NCBI GenBank assembly: GCA_029263375.1
Contig: JAJCXP010000013.1
Span: forward strand, 1 to 53,370
Origin: Acidobacteriota bacterium
Lineage (GTDB): Bacteria > Acidobacteriota > Thermoanaerobaculia > Multivoradales > JAHEKO01
Direction of reading: 5' to 3'
DNA: 53,370 nt
The notes below the pieces were generated by a model. That model made no database searches and had not been told where the DNA came from. It worked only from the letters and a program-made list of their open reading frames with translations. The number at the start of each line of letters is the position of its first letter. Position 1 is the first letter of the stretch. This document shows positions 25,290 through 33,645 of the stretch, one piece after another. Position numbers and translations under genes: made by a program.

Positions 25290-25772
25290 GTGAAAGAGAA
25301 GCACATCCGCATCCGCATCGAGCAGTGCCTGGCGCTCGCCAAGGCGTCTAACTGTCCGCGGCGCAAGTTCGGCGCTCTGCTGCTCGACCCGGAGCGCAAC
25401 GTCACCCTGATGGACGGCTACAACGGCGGTCCGCGCGGTGGCGGCGAGCTGTGCGGCGGCGAGGTCTGCCTGCGCGACGACGGTGACATCCGATCCGGGA
25501 CGCGCATGGAGATCGGCTGTCATCACGCCGAGATGAACGTCATCTGCAACTGTGCTGCGTCCGGTGTGCCGACCAAGGGCGGCTGGATCCTGGTCACTGG
25601 TGAGCCGTGCGTCCTGTGCGCCAAGTTGATCCATCACGCCGGCATCACCAAGGTGATCGTTGTCGGCGGCGGCTATGCCGGCGAGAACGGGGTCGATTAT
25701 CTGCTCGCCCATGGCGTCGAGGTGGACAGCGTCGCCGGGCCCCAGGATGATCGACTCGTGACCATCACCTGA
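25290..25772 (+). CDS. dCMP/cytidine deaminase family protein (ComEB-like)
   Basis: A 160-residue zinc deaminase. The active site is visible: C77-H78-H79-A-E81-M-N, where one His binds zinc and E81 shuttles protons, and P-C107-V-L-C110, the two zinc Cys. The spacing and the extra Cys-rich insertion before the HAE motif (GGELCGGEVC) fit the dCMP deaminase branch (ComEB/DctD), which makes dUMP from dCMP for thymidylate synthesis. Length is typical. It stands between a minus-strand secreted enzyme and a methyltransferase and is not clearly in an operon. Confidence 0.88.
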   Translation: MKEKHIRIRIEQCLALAKASNCPRRKFGALLLDPERNVTLMDGYNGGPRGGGELCGGEVCLRDDGDIRSGTRMEIGCHHAEMNVICNCAASGVPTKGGWILVTGEPCVLCAKLIHHAGITKVIVVGGGYAGENGVDYLLAHGVEVDSVAGPQDDRLVTIT

Positions 25773-25816
25773 GCGCACCGCTCCAAACTAGTTCACCTTT
25801 ACCCCGCCCGTACGGC

Positions 25817-25822
25817 TAGGAT
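25817..25822 (+). promoter_or_regulatory. Candidate leaderless -10 of the methyltransferase gene
   Basis: TAGGAT lies exactly 8 nt before ATG 25831. A TTCACC at 25792-25797 could be a -35 at 19-bp spacing. No Shine-Dalgarno. Confidence 0.4.
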
Positions 25823-25830
25823 GCAAGTAC

Positions 25831-26478
25831 ATGAGTCCCGAGAACACAGACGTGGCCGAATGGCCGTTGCGGGCCGACGGTCGCCTCGAAGACTGGCCGC
25901 CGGCGCCTGCCGGCGAGCAGGAACTGTTCAACCGCCTGAGACGTCTGTGTGAGGAAGGGCTCGAGATCTCGGCGCGGATCGACGCCGGCAGGTCCGGCAC
26001 CTGGCATTCCTTCGTGCCCGCCGACTACGAGAGCGTGCTGCGAGCGCTGATGGACATCCGCGGCCGCGGCGGGCGCTTTCTCGAGCTCGGCTCGGCAACC
26101 GGGGTGATCGCGATCATGGCCGATCTGCTGGGCTTTGACTCGTACGGTATCGAGATCGCGCCCGAGCTGGTGACCGAAGCGCGGAATCTGGCATCCCGGT
26201 TCGACTCTGACGCCAAGTTCGTCGCCGGCAGCTACATCCCCGGCGACTACAAGTTCGTCTCCGCGACCGGGGACACGAGGATGGGTGCGGTCGGCGTCGG
26301 CGAGGCGGCGTATGCCGACCTGCGCTTCGAGCTGGCCGACTTCGATTGGGTCTACGCCTACCCCTGGCCGGGCGAGGCGGAGATACTGGTCGACGTCATG
26401 AAGCAGCGCGGTGCGCCGGGCGCGCACCTGCTACTGCACGGCTACACCGGTGGCATCGAATTCACACCGGTGTCGTAG
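25831..26478 (+). CDS. Class I SAM-dependent methyltransferase-like protein
   Basis: A 215-residue cytoplasmic protein with a Rossmann-type SAM motif I, L-E-L-G-S-A-T-G-V (about residues 85-93), followed by an acidic motif-II residue in YGIEIAPEL. The region before is helical and polar. The middle (VGEAAYADLRFELADFDWVYAY) fits a motif IV area. Substrate cannot be told; a D-W-V-Y-A-Y-P-W-P motif near 170 may be the acceptor pocket. It lies 58 bp after the deaminase gene and 158 bp before the patatin gene, and has its own putative promoter. Confidence 0.72.
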   Translation: MSPENTDVAEWPLRADGRLEDWPPAPAGEQELFNRLRRLCEEGLEISARIDAGRSGTWHSFVPADYESVLRALMDIRGRGGRFLELGSATGVIAIMADLLGFDSYGIEIAPELVTEARNLASRFDSDAKFVAGSYIPGDYKFVSATGDTRMGAVGVGEAAYADLRFELADFDWVYAYPWPGEAEILVDVMKQRGAPGAHLLLHGYTGGIEFTPVS

Positions 26479-26636
26479 CTCACCCGGTCCGATCGATCAC
26501 CCCTCGGGCTGCAGTCGAGCCCCTGCTATCCTGCCGGAAACTCGGTAGAGCTGGTAAACGGGATGACGGCGAGTCCCCTAAAAGGTGGTGTCCGGGACCT
26601 GGACGCCATCGGGAGAGAGCCGACCCAGGAGGTCTG

Positions 26637-29396
26637 ATGCCCGCTGAGCAAGTCGATTCGACCCGCGAGAAGCTGAAGGTCCGTGCCGAAGGCGCGCTCC
26701 GCGCCTCGGGTGGCGACTCGCAGCAACTCCTCGAGCTGGCCCGTGAGCTGGAGCACGGGCACCTCGCCGATCTGGCGCAGCTCGTGCGCGACAAAGAGGT
26801 TCGTGAACGAGCCTGGGCGCAGCTCAAGAAGCAGGGCGGTGACGCGCCCCAGCTGTTCAAGCTCGCCATGGAGCTCAAGGGGCGCAACCTGTTCGGCGCG
26901 GCGCGGCGGGTGCTCGCGCGCGCCCGCCGGGTGGATGCGGACCAGGACCTGAAGCTGATCCAGCAGCACGCCCTGTGCACCTACAAGGACCCGAACGTGC
27001 CCGCGTACCGGGCGCTCGACGAGGCACTTCACATTCTCGCGCGGGACGCCGATCTGGCGCGCACGGAGGACCCGGAGACCCTCGGTCTGGCCGGCGCGAT
27101 CTTCAAGCGCAAGTGGCGGACCGACGGCGACAAGCAGCATCTCGAGAGCTCGCTGGCGTACGACCTGCGGGGATACGAGGACGGCACCCCGAGCGAGCGC
27201 GGCTACACCGGGATCAACGCCGCCTTCGTGCTCGACCTATTGGCGCACACGGAGGACGAGCTCGCGCGGGGGACCACCGGCGGTCCGTCGCCGACCGCCG
27301 AGGGTCGTCGCGCCGAGGCCCGGAAGATTCGCGAACAGGTCGTCGAGCTGCTCGAGCCCACCGACGAGACCGCCTGGGGCGACGACGACACGAAGCTCAG
27401 TTGGTGGGACTGCGCGACCCTCGCTCAAGCGCACTTCGGCCTCGGGCCATTCGATGACGCCGGTGTGAGCACGGAGGCCAGCCACTACGGGCAGGCACAG
27501 GGCTGGATCTACTCAGGGGTCCTGACCCACCAGGAGAAGCTGCCGAAGTGGGAGTTCGAAACCACCGCTCGCCAGCTCGCGTCCCTGGCCCAGCTCCAGG
27601 TGGGCGACGATTTGGAGACGCCGGCCTGGGAGGTGATCCGCCAGCTGGTGGGTGACGACGCGGAAGCGCTGGTCGGCTCGGTCTTCCGGGGCAAGCTCGG
27701 CATCGGTCTCTCCGGTGGCGGCTTCCGGGCGTCGCTCTTTCACATCGGAGTGCTGGCGCGCTTCGCGGAGCTCGATCTGCTGCGGCACGTCGAGGTTCTC
27801 TCCTGCGTCTCGGGAGGCTCGATCCTCGGCGCCTACTACTACCTCAAGGTGCGCCAGCTCCTTCAGGACAAAGAGGACGGCCGGATCGATCGCGAGGACT
27901 ACGTCCGGCTGGTCCAGGAGATGGCGAGCGACTTCCTGTCGAGCGTGCAACGAAACATGCGAACGCGCGTCGTCTCGAGCCTCTGGGCCAGTCTCAAGAT
28001 GGCGGTCTCGAGCCGGTACTCGCGCTCGGATCGGCTCGGCGAGCTGTACGAGAAGCACATCTACTCGCTGCTCGGGGCGAAGCAGGCGCTGACCCTGGAC
28101 GAGCTCGGAATCCTGCCGAGCGGCAAGAACACGTTTTCGCCTGCGGCGGATAACTGGCGCCGGCGCTCGAAGGTCCCCAACCTGGTGCTCAACGCCACCA
28201 GTCTCAACACCGGCCACAACTGGCAGTTCACGACCGCGCATATGGGCGAGTCGCCGTTCGCGGTCGACGACGAGATCGACGGCAACTGGCTGCTGCGGCG
28301 GCTGAGCTATCGCGACGCTCCGGCCGAGCTCCAGAAGATCCCGCTCGGTCAGGCGGTCGGCGCGTCGGCGTGCGTGCCGGGGCTGTTCGAGCCGATCGTG
28401 CTGCGCGATCTCTACCCCAAGGACCGCAAGCGGTTTCCGGACATCACCGTGCGGCTCGTCGACGGCGGCGTCCACGACAACCAGGGCGTCGTGAGCCTGA
28501 TCGAGCAGGACTGCTCGGTCGTGGTGGTGAGCGACGCCAGCGGCCAGATGACCTCGGATCCCGACCCCGGCGGCGGCTTTCTCGGTCCGCTGCTGCGCAC
28601 CAATAGCGTGCTCATGGAGCGCGTCCGCCAGTCCCAGTTCCAGGATCTCAAGGCGCGCCTCCGGGCGGGTTTGCTGAAGGGCCTGATGATCGTCCACATG
28701 AAGAAGGACTTCGACGTCGAGTCGGTCGACTGGCGCACGTGCGACGAGCCGCCCGAGGAGACCGATGCCCAGGTGAGCGACTTCCTGCCCTACGGCGTGC
28801 GCAAGGAGCTCCAGGCGATGCTCGCCGGGGTGCGCACCGATCTCGACTCTTTTTCCGAGATCGAGGGGCACGCGCTGATGGCGAGTGGCTACCTGATGGC
28901 CGCGAAGTACGCCCAGGACCTGGGCGACTTCGTAGATCCCGCGGCCGCGGCGGCGGAGCCGGCGAAGTGGGACTTCCTGCGGCTGGCGGCGCCGCTCTCC
29001 TACGATCCCGCCGTGAGTGGGGAGGGCTCGGAAGAGGAGGACGGCTACTCCTGGACCCGGGCGAACCTCGCTGTCGCCGCGAAGGGAGCCTTCCGCGCCT
29101 TCACTCTGATACCCAAGGGGTGGAAGGTCCTCGGCGCTATCGCCTTTGCGCTGCTGATCGTAGCGGTGCTCTCCGCTGCTCAGGTGAGTAGAGCCACGTG
29201 GATCACGGCGGCGCTGGTGGTTGTCGCGCTATTCGTCCTCGGCAAGCTGCGCGGGATTCTGAAGATGCTGCTCGGGATCGTCCTGAGCGTTCTCGGGGTC
29301 CTCGTTTCGCAGTTCCACCTGCACACTTTCGATCGCCTGTTCCTGAAGCTGGGCCGGCTCCCGGCTTCGCGGGCGTCCGGTTCGGAGAAACCATGA
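26637..29396 (+). CDS. Patatin-like phospholipase with N-terminal TRAFs-binding-like (TPR) region and C-terminal membrane helices
   Basis: A 919-residue protein. Residues 1-340 are helical and carry an ASK/MAP3K-type TRAFs-binding-like block with E-D-P-E-T-L-G-L-A-G-A-I-F-K-R (from 144) and G-Y-T-G-I-N. Residues about 355-650 are the patatin domain: oxyanion loop G357-L-S-G-G-G-F-R364, nucleophile Ser392 in V-S-G-G-S, and the catalytic Asp609 in D-G-G. The C-terminus has two or three hydrophobic helices (about 820-905). ATG 26637 follows AGGAGG by 4-5 nt. It would hydrolyse membrane phospholipids when triggered. It overlaps the next gene by 4 bp, so both are made together. Function in immunity is inferred. 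Confidence 0.85.
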   Translation: MPAEQVDSTREKLKVRAEGALRASGGDSQQLLELARELEHGHLADLAQLVRDKEVRERAWAQLKKQGGDAPQLFKLAMELKGRNLFGAARRVLARARRVDADQDLKLIQQHALCTYKDPNVPAYRALDEALHILARDADLARTEDPETLGLAGAIFKRKWRTDGDKQHLESSLAYDLRGYEDGTPSERGYTGINAAFVLDLLAHTEDELARGTTGGPSPTAEGRRAEARKIREQVVELLEPTDETAWGDDDTKLSWWDCATLAQAHFGLGPFDDAGVSTEASHYGQAQGWIYSGVLTHQEKLPKWEFETTARQLASLAQLQVGDDLETPAWEVIRQLVGDDAEALVGSVFRGKLGIGLSGGGFRASLFHIGVLARFAELDLLRHVEVLSCVSGGSILGAYYYLKVRQLLQDKEDGRIDREDYVRLVQEMASDFLSSVQRNMRTRVVSSLWASLKMAVSSRYSRSDRLGELYEKHIYSLLGAKQALTLDELGILPSGKNTFSPAADNWRRRSKVPNLVLNATSLNTGHNWQFTTAHMGESPFAVDDEIDGNWLLRRLSYRDAPAELQKIPLGQAVGASACVPGLFEPIVLRDLYPKDRKRFPDITVRLVDGGVHDNQGVVSLIEQDCSVVVVSDASGQMTSDPDPGGGFLGPLLRTNSVLMERVRQSQFQDLKARLRAGLLKGLMIVHMKKDFDVESVDWRTCDEPPEETDAQVSDFLPYGVRKELQAMLAGVRTDLDSFSEIEGHALMASGYLMAAKYAQDLGDFVDPAAAAAEPAKWDFLRLAAPLSYDPAVSGEGSEEEDGYSWTRANLAVAAKGAFRAFTLIPKGWKVLGAIAFALLIVAVLSAAQVSRATWITAALVVVALFVLGKLRGILKMLLGIVLSVLGVLVSQFHLHTFDRLFLKLGRLPASRASGSEKP

Positions 29397-31024
29397 TGGC
29401 CAAGTCTCGAAAACCCGCCGCCAACAAGAAGCCCGGCGACCGGCAGCTCACCTGCTTCGTCGTCATCGGCTTCGGCCGCAAGACCGACTACGCCAGCGGC
29501 CGGGTGCTGGATCTGGACAAGACGTACTCGCAGCTGATCCGCCCGGCGTTCGATCAGGTCGGCGTCAACGCCTTCCGCGCCATCGACGCCAACCTGACCG
29601 GCAGCATCGACTCGATCATGTACCGCTGGATCTACGAGGCGGACATCGTGGTCGCCGATCTATCGACCCTGAACGCCAACGTGTTCTACGAGCTTGGCGT
29701 TCGTCACGCCCAGAAGCCGAACACCACGATCATCATTGCCGAGTCGGTGTTGATGAGCAAAATCCCGTTTGATCTGAGCTCCTTCGTCATCCACCAGTAC
29801 CACCATGGCGGCGACGAGATCTCCAAGGATGAGCAGGAGCGGTTCGTCGCCCATCTGGCTGCGGTTCACCAGGGGATCCTCGACTCGTGGCAACGGGCGA
29901 GGGAGAAGGATCCAGACGCCAAGATCGAAGGCGACAGTCCGGTGTTCACGTTCCTCGAGGACATGACCGGTCCCCTTTACCAGGGCAAGACCGCGCTCGT
30001 CCCGCCGCGCTACGTGCCGCCCGACGAGCGCGAGGAGCAGGAGCAGGAGGACGGGGAGTCCCTGCGCAGCATCATCGACATGGCCGAAGCAGCCAAGAAG
30101 CGCAACGACTTCCCGGAAGCGATTCGCCTGTTCCAGAAGGCTATCGACGCTGAGCTCGCCGCCAAGCCGAAGCCACCCGGCGACCAGGAAAAGAAGCCCG
30201 ACATCTTCCTCGCGCAGCGCCTGGCCCTGGTCACCTACAAGAACGGCGAGACCAAGGACGCCGACGGCAACGTCGACAAGGAGACGGCGATCGCCGCCCT
30301 CGAGGAGGCCGAGCGGATCCTGGCCCGCTACTGCGCCCCTCGCATCTCGACGGACCCCGAGACCCTGGGCCTCTCCGGCGCGATCAACAAACGTCTGTTC
30401 GAGCTGACCGACGACCTCGAGTACCTCGAGCGCGCGATCGCGTTCTACGAGCGCGGCTTCTACGTCAAGCAGGACTACTACAACGGCATCAACGTCGCCT
30501 ACATGCACACCCAGCGCGCCAACCTGCTCGACGACCGTTTCGACGCCATCGTCAGCTATGGTCACGCCAACTTGATCCGCAGGAAGGTCGCCGAGATCTG
30601 TACTGAGATCATGGAAGACGAGGCCGAGTTCCAGCGCCGCGGCGACCAGGAGTGGGTTCTGATGACCCTGGCCGAGTGCTACCAGGGCATGGGGATGACC
30701 GAGGACGAAGAGCGGCTCGGCCGCAGGATCAAAGCGGTGGCGAGCGAGTTCGGCATAGGCAGCTACTCCCGGCAAAAAGCGAAGCTGGCCGCGGCGATGG
30801 AGGAGTTCGAAGCCAAGGTGCGTCCCGGCGAGTTGGCCGGCGCGCCTGCCCTGCCCACAAAGAACGAGGCGCACGAGGCTCGCGCCGGGAGCACGACCGC
30901 GCGCCTGGTCGAGACCGGCGAGCGCGCGAAGGCCCTCGGCGGGAAGCCGATCCAGATCGATGCGGATCTCGCCGACAAACCGATCAAGTCGATCGAAGTC
31001 AAATGCAAGATCGAGTACGAGTAG
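29393..31024 (+). CDS. Nucleoside-deoxyribosyltransferase/TIR-like effector with TRAFs-binding-like region
   Basis: A 543-residue protein. Residues about 18-170 are a Rossmann-like domain with a central D89-L-S-x-L-N-x-N-V-F-Y99-E100-L-G-V-R-H-A signature. That pattern is shared by nucleoside 2-deoxyribosyltransferase and TIR-related nucleotide-processing folds; E100 is the likely catalytic residue. A charged linker follows, then a helical region (about 230-500) with T320-D-P-E-T-L-G-L-S-G-A-I-N-K-R-L and Y-E-R-G-F-Y-V-K-x-D-Y-Y-N-G-I-N, homologous to the block in the patatin gene. A short beta C-terminus ends it. The start ATG 29393 lies in the patatin stop (ATGA). NAD or nucleotide cleavage is inferred, not seen. 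Confidence 0.8.
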   Translation: MMAKSRKPAANKKPGDRQLTCFVVIGFGRKTDYASGRVLDLDKTYSQLIRPAFDQVGVNAFRAIDANLTGSIDSIMYRWIYEADIVVADLSTLNANVFYELGVRHAQKPNTTIIIAESVLMSKIPFDLSSFVIHQYHHGGDEISKDEQERFVAHLAAVHQGILDSWQRAREKDPDAKIEGDSPVFTFLEDMTGPLYQGKTALVPPRYVPPDEREEQEQEDGESLRSIIDMAEAAKKRNDFPEAIRLFQKAIDAELAAKPKPPGDQEKKPDIFLAQRLALVTYKNGETKDADGNVDKETAIAALEEAERILARYCAPRISTDPETLGLSGAINKRLFELTDDLEYLERAIAFYERGFYVKQDYYNGINVAYMHTQRANLLDDRFDAIVSYGHANLIRRKVAEICTEIMEDEAEFQRRGDQEWVLMTLAECYQGMGMTEDEERLGRRIKAVASEFGIGSYSRQKAKLAAAMEEFEAKVRPGELAGAPALPTKNEAHEARAGSTTARLVETGERAKALGGKPIQIDADLADKPIKSIEVKCKIEYE

Positions 31025-31104
31025 GTGGGAATTGTCCGCGCCGGGAGGTCGTGTGGCGGGCCGGTCGTTTGACTGGCCACGACCCTGGATGTCACGATTC
31101 CGAG

Positions 31105-32043
31105 ATGCTTCAGACAACGAGTCGGCGACGAACAGCAATCGCGCTCGCGATGGTCCTGGCCGGCATGCAGAGCTTGGCATGCGCAGGAGAGCCTGGCCCC
31201 GCGGAGAGCGCCGCAGGCGGTGCCACGCCGGAACCCACGGCAACCACGGACGGACAGCAGGCCGGGGGCAGTTCTCCCGAGGAGAGATCCGGCCTCGCCG
31301 GCAAGATGCAAGCCCTGATTGCCGGAACCGATGACGCGGCGGCAGCCAATATTGCCCTGATGACCTTCTACACAGACGGCCTCAGCGACTACGAGATCGA
31401 CGAAGCCGGCGTCCTCGCCCTGGGCCGCGAGTACCTGGAAGCGGGCGACGACGCGCGTGCCGAGGTCGTGTTCTCGTTCCTTCAGATGGCGTCCTTCCAG
31501 GTCACCCGCGAAGTGAGCGCCGACATCTGGGCTGCGCATGGCGACCTCCGGCTGGCAAGGGGGGACACCTCGGGAGCCAAGAGCATGTATGACGTGGCCC
31601 TGGGCACAGACGCTGACCACGCCTACTCGAAGCAGCGGCTGGCGTCGCTCGCCGGTGGCCCGGCTCCGAAGAAGCCATCGTCCGCCGCCTCGAGCCCGCA
31701 GATTGCGCGGCGCGACGACCTGGCACGCTTCCGGTTCAAGTTCACCGAGGCTGGTGGCGGCGAGCGCACCCTCATGATCTCGGAGACCTGCAACACCAGC
31801 GGCGTTCTGAGGGCAGTAGCTCAATGGGAAAACTCGGCGCCGTGGGTGTTCACGAGCGTCTCGGACACGGTCTTCGAACAGGTCAACGCGCCGAAGGGGA
31901 AGAAGCCGGTGAAGCTCACCTTCGAGCTCGACCCCGGCACCGCCGCCGAGGCCGTGGTCGTGAGCGGTGGAGCGAAGGGCCGCTTCGAATGGGGTGGCTA
32001 TCTACCCGATGGGTTCGAGCCTGAGATGGGCACCTGCGACTGA
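31105..32043 (+). CDS. Exported TPR-like protein of unknown function
   Basis: A 312-residue protein with a signal peptide whose end reads Q-S-L-A-C-A-G, so it may be a lipoprotein (the -3 residue is unusual). A Gly/Ser/Glu-rich linker follows, then a helical region resembling tetratricopeptide repeats (about 65-165; ALGREYLEAGDDARAEVVF), and a beta-rich C-terminus with one Cys pair (E-T-C-N-T-S and the final G-T-C-D). It lies 80 bp after the TIR-like gene on the same strand, so it could be a third member of that unit, but it has no shared domain with it. The start is uncertain. No known family is recognised. Confidence 0.6.
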   Translation: MLQTTSRRRTAIALAMVLAGMQSLACAGEPGPAESAAGGATPEPTATTDGQQAGGSSPEERSGLAGKMQALIAGTDDAAAANIALMTFYTDGLSDYEIDEAGVLALGREYLEAGDDARAEVVFSFLQMASFQVTREVSADIWAAHGDLRLARGDTSGAKSMYDVALGTDADHAYSKQRLASLAGGPAPKKPSSAASSPQIARRDDLARFRFKFTEAGGGERTLMISETCNTSGVLRAVAQWENSAPWVFTSVSDTVFEQVNAPKGKKPVKLTFELDPGTAAEAVVVSGGAKGRFEWGGYLPDGFEPEMGTCD

Positions 32044-32052
32044 CGACCGCGA

Positions 32053-32529
32053 ATGGTCGGACTTCTCCAGGATCTCTTTCGCCATCAGGCGCACGCCGAC
32101 GCCTCGATGCTCGAGGCCATCCAGCGGCATTCGGCGGCCGCGAGCGATCAGGAGCTGCGGGAGCGCCAGCATCACATCCTGGTGTCGCATCGCTACTGGA
32201 TTCACATCTGCCAGGGGCTGCCGTTCCAGGTCGAAGCTGAGAGCGTCGTTCCCGAGGGGCTCGACGAGATCGTCCAGGGGTTCCAGGCAACGCGGGAGCT
32301 GGAACACGCTTGGCTCGATCAGCTCGAGGAGGCCGATCTCGAACGTGGCGTGGAGTCTCCATATTTCCCGGGCCGTCAGCTGACTCTCGCCCAGGTCCTT
32401 ACCCAGGTGTGCTTGCACAGCCAAGGACACCGCTCCCAGTGTGCCATGCGACTCCGAGCGCTCGGGGGAGAGCCACCGGCGACGGATTACATTCTGTGGC
32501 TCGAGGGGCGGCCGGAGCCGGATTGGTGA
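32053..32529 (+). CDS. DinB-family-like protein
   Basis: A 158-residue all-helical protein. The first helix has F-R-H-Q-A-H-A-D (about 9-16), the second H-I-L-V-S-H-R-Y-W and the last Q-V-C-L-H-S-Q-G-H-R-S-Q, the spaced His residues expected for the metal site of DinB/YfiT four-helix bundles, with the common ending L-R-x-L-G-G. DinB-like proteins are thiol-dependent transferases or damage-related proteins of mostly unknown substrate. It follows the exported TPR-like gene by 9 bp, so co-transcription is likely although a functional link is not evident. Confidence 0.75.
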   Translation: MVGLLQDLFRHQAHADASMLEAIQRHSAAASDQELRERQHHILVSHRYWIHICQGLPFQVEAESVVPEGLDEIVQGFQATRELEHAWLDQLEEADLERGVESPYFPGRQLTLAQVLTQVCLHSQGHRSQCAMRLRALGGEPPATDYILWLEGRPEPDW

Positions 32530-32602
32530 TGGCTCGAGTGTCGTCTAGCTGCCGCGCTGAGCGCGCTCGGCAGCGTTGCGGGGACGAGGCCGCAGGTCGT
32601 GT

Positions 32603-32998
32603 TCAGTAGATCCTTCGAATACCCGTCACCTGATCAAGCCCTTGATCGAAGCTGAGGATCTGCTCGATGGCGTGAGCTTCCATCACTGCGACGTGAAGAG
32701 CGTCCCGGGCGGACAGCTGGTGGTTCGCCAGGACCAGTTCCTTCGCCCGTGCCACCTGCTCGACCTCAACCGGGAAGACCTCGTCGACCAGATCGGCCAG
32801 GACGCGCCAGGCCGGTTCGATGGCGTCGCGACGTCGGATGGCGACGTATCGGTGGAGCAGCTCCTGAAAGACCTCGACGTCAGTCACCAGCCGCTCGCGC
32901 GCCTGGATGAACCGCTCCAGGAGGGCTCTCGCGCGAGCCTTGAGCGGATGCCCGGCGCCGACGACGTACATCGGCAGGCTCGAGTCGATGAAGATCAA
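32603..32998 (-). CDS. vapC: PIN-domain ribonuclease toxin (VapC-like)
   Basis: A 131-residue PIN protein. Acidic metal-binding residues are in place: D5 in F-I-D-S-S, E46 in F-Q-E-L, D99 in A-R-D-A-L-H and D118. PIN toxins cut tRNA or rRNA with Mg2+. The start is TTG 32998, whose last bases make the TGA of the antitoxin gene (TTGA overlap), so both are co-translated. The frame could be read further upstream but that sequence is an Arg/Gly-rich antisense product of the antitoxin. Confidence 0.85.
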   Translation of the reverse strand: MIFIDSSLPMYVVGAGHPLKARARALLERFIQARERLVTDVEVFQELLHRYVAIRRRDAIEPAWRVLADLVDEVFPVEVEQVARAKELVLANHQLSARDALHVAVMEAHAIEQILSFDQGLDQVTGIRRIY

Positions 32999-33249
32999 GC
33001 CGGCGGGTCCCCGTAGCCGCTCGCGATCTCGGCCAGCATCTGCTCGATGTCGGGGCTGGGAAAACTGAGTTCGGCCGCCTGGGCAAGAGCGTCGAGTTTG
33101 CTGTTGACGGATGTCGTCGGTTCGTTGGCGCGGGACGCCCGGAGACTCTGCCGAACCCACTCGGCGACGGTCATTCGATGCCGTCGAGCGATGCGCTTGA
33201 TCTCCTCGAGCTCGGTTTCTTCGAGGAGGACTTGGAGGCGCTTACTCAT
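32995..33249 (-). CDS. Ribbon-helix-helix antitoxin paired with the VapC-like toxin
   Basis: An 84-residue protein. The N-terminal half has a short beta strand (KRLQVLLEE) and two helices (RRHRMTVAEWVRQSL), the shape of an RHH DNA-binding dimer; the C-terminal half is acidic and flexible, as in antitoxins that wrap a PIN toxin. It overlaps the toxin by 4 bp. The ATG 33249 lies inside a perfect palindrome (33243-33259), so the gene probably represses itself. Confidence 0.8.
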   Translation of the reverse strand: MSKRLQVLLEETELEEIKRIARRHRMTVAEWVRQSLRASRANEPTTSVNSKLDALAQAAELSFPSPDIEQMLAEIASGYGDPPA

Positions 33250-33261
33250 GCAATGAGTATA
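33243..33261 (-). promoter_or_regulatory. Palindromic operator and leaderless -10 of the toxin-antitoxin operon
   Basis: TACTCAT-GCA-ATGAGTA is a perfect 7-bp inverted repeat that covers the ATG of the antitoxin (33249). On the minus strand TATACT (33261-33256) overlaps the outer arm and lies 6 nt before the ATG. Binding of the RHH antitoxin here would block RNA polymerase. Confidence 0.55.
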
Positions 33262-33513
33262 ACGAACTTCTCTGGGTGAGTGCTTGGAGCTCAGTCGCCG
33301 TTCCTCCGGACCAGGATTCGAGATGCTCGCGCTATTGGAGACGCAGAAGCCGCTGGTTCTCTTGCGGAGGTGATTAGCGGGCCTGCGACTAGCGCATCAA
33401 GGACGACCAGGCCGGAGTCCGATGCACAGTCAGGGAACGTGTGAGTGAATCACTGCCTCGGGTTCGTCTATTGGGTGGGCTAGGCTTGTCCGGAACCAGA
33501 ACCGAAGAGGAGG

Positions 33514-33567
33514 ATGGCGATGGCAGGCAAGAACATCGTCCTGTGCTCAGATGGCACCGGCAACGAA
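33514..33567 (+). pseudogene. N-terminal remnant of a DUF2235 (Tle1-like) hydrolase gene
   Basis: After a good ribosome site (AAGAGGAGG), the first residues (from ATG 33520) read M-A-G-K-N-I-V-L-C-S-D-G-T-G-N-E. K-N-I-V-L-C-S-D-G-T-G-N is the characteristic start of DUF2235 alpha/beta-hydrolase-like proteins, including T6SS Tle1-type lipases. The similarity stops after about 16 residues and the frame runs on into the lipocalin-like gene, so only the 5' end survives. It is a small deletion scar. Confidence 0.6.
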
Positions 33568-33645
33568 GAACGTTTCTCTCGGTCGATCAGCACGGCCACG
33601 AGAACGGTTCCGATCTCCGAACGCCAGCGCAGGAGGACTCTGCCA

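Noticed and set aside
27513-28871. A 452-residue minus-strand frame opposite the patatin domain
   Set aside because: No motifs, and the patatin frame has intact catalytic residues.
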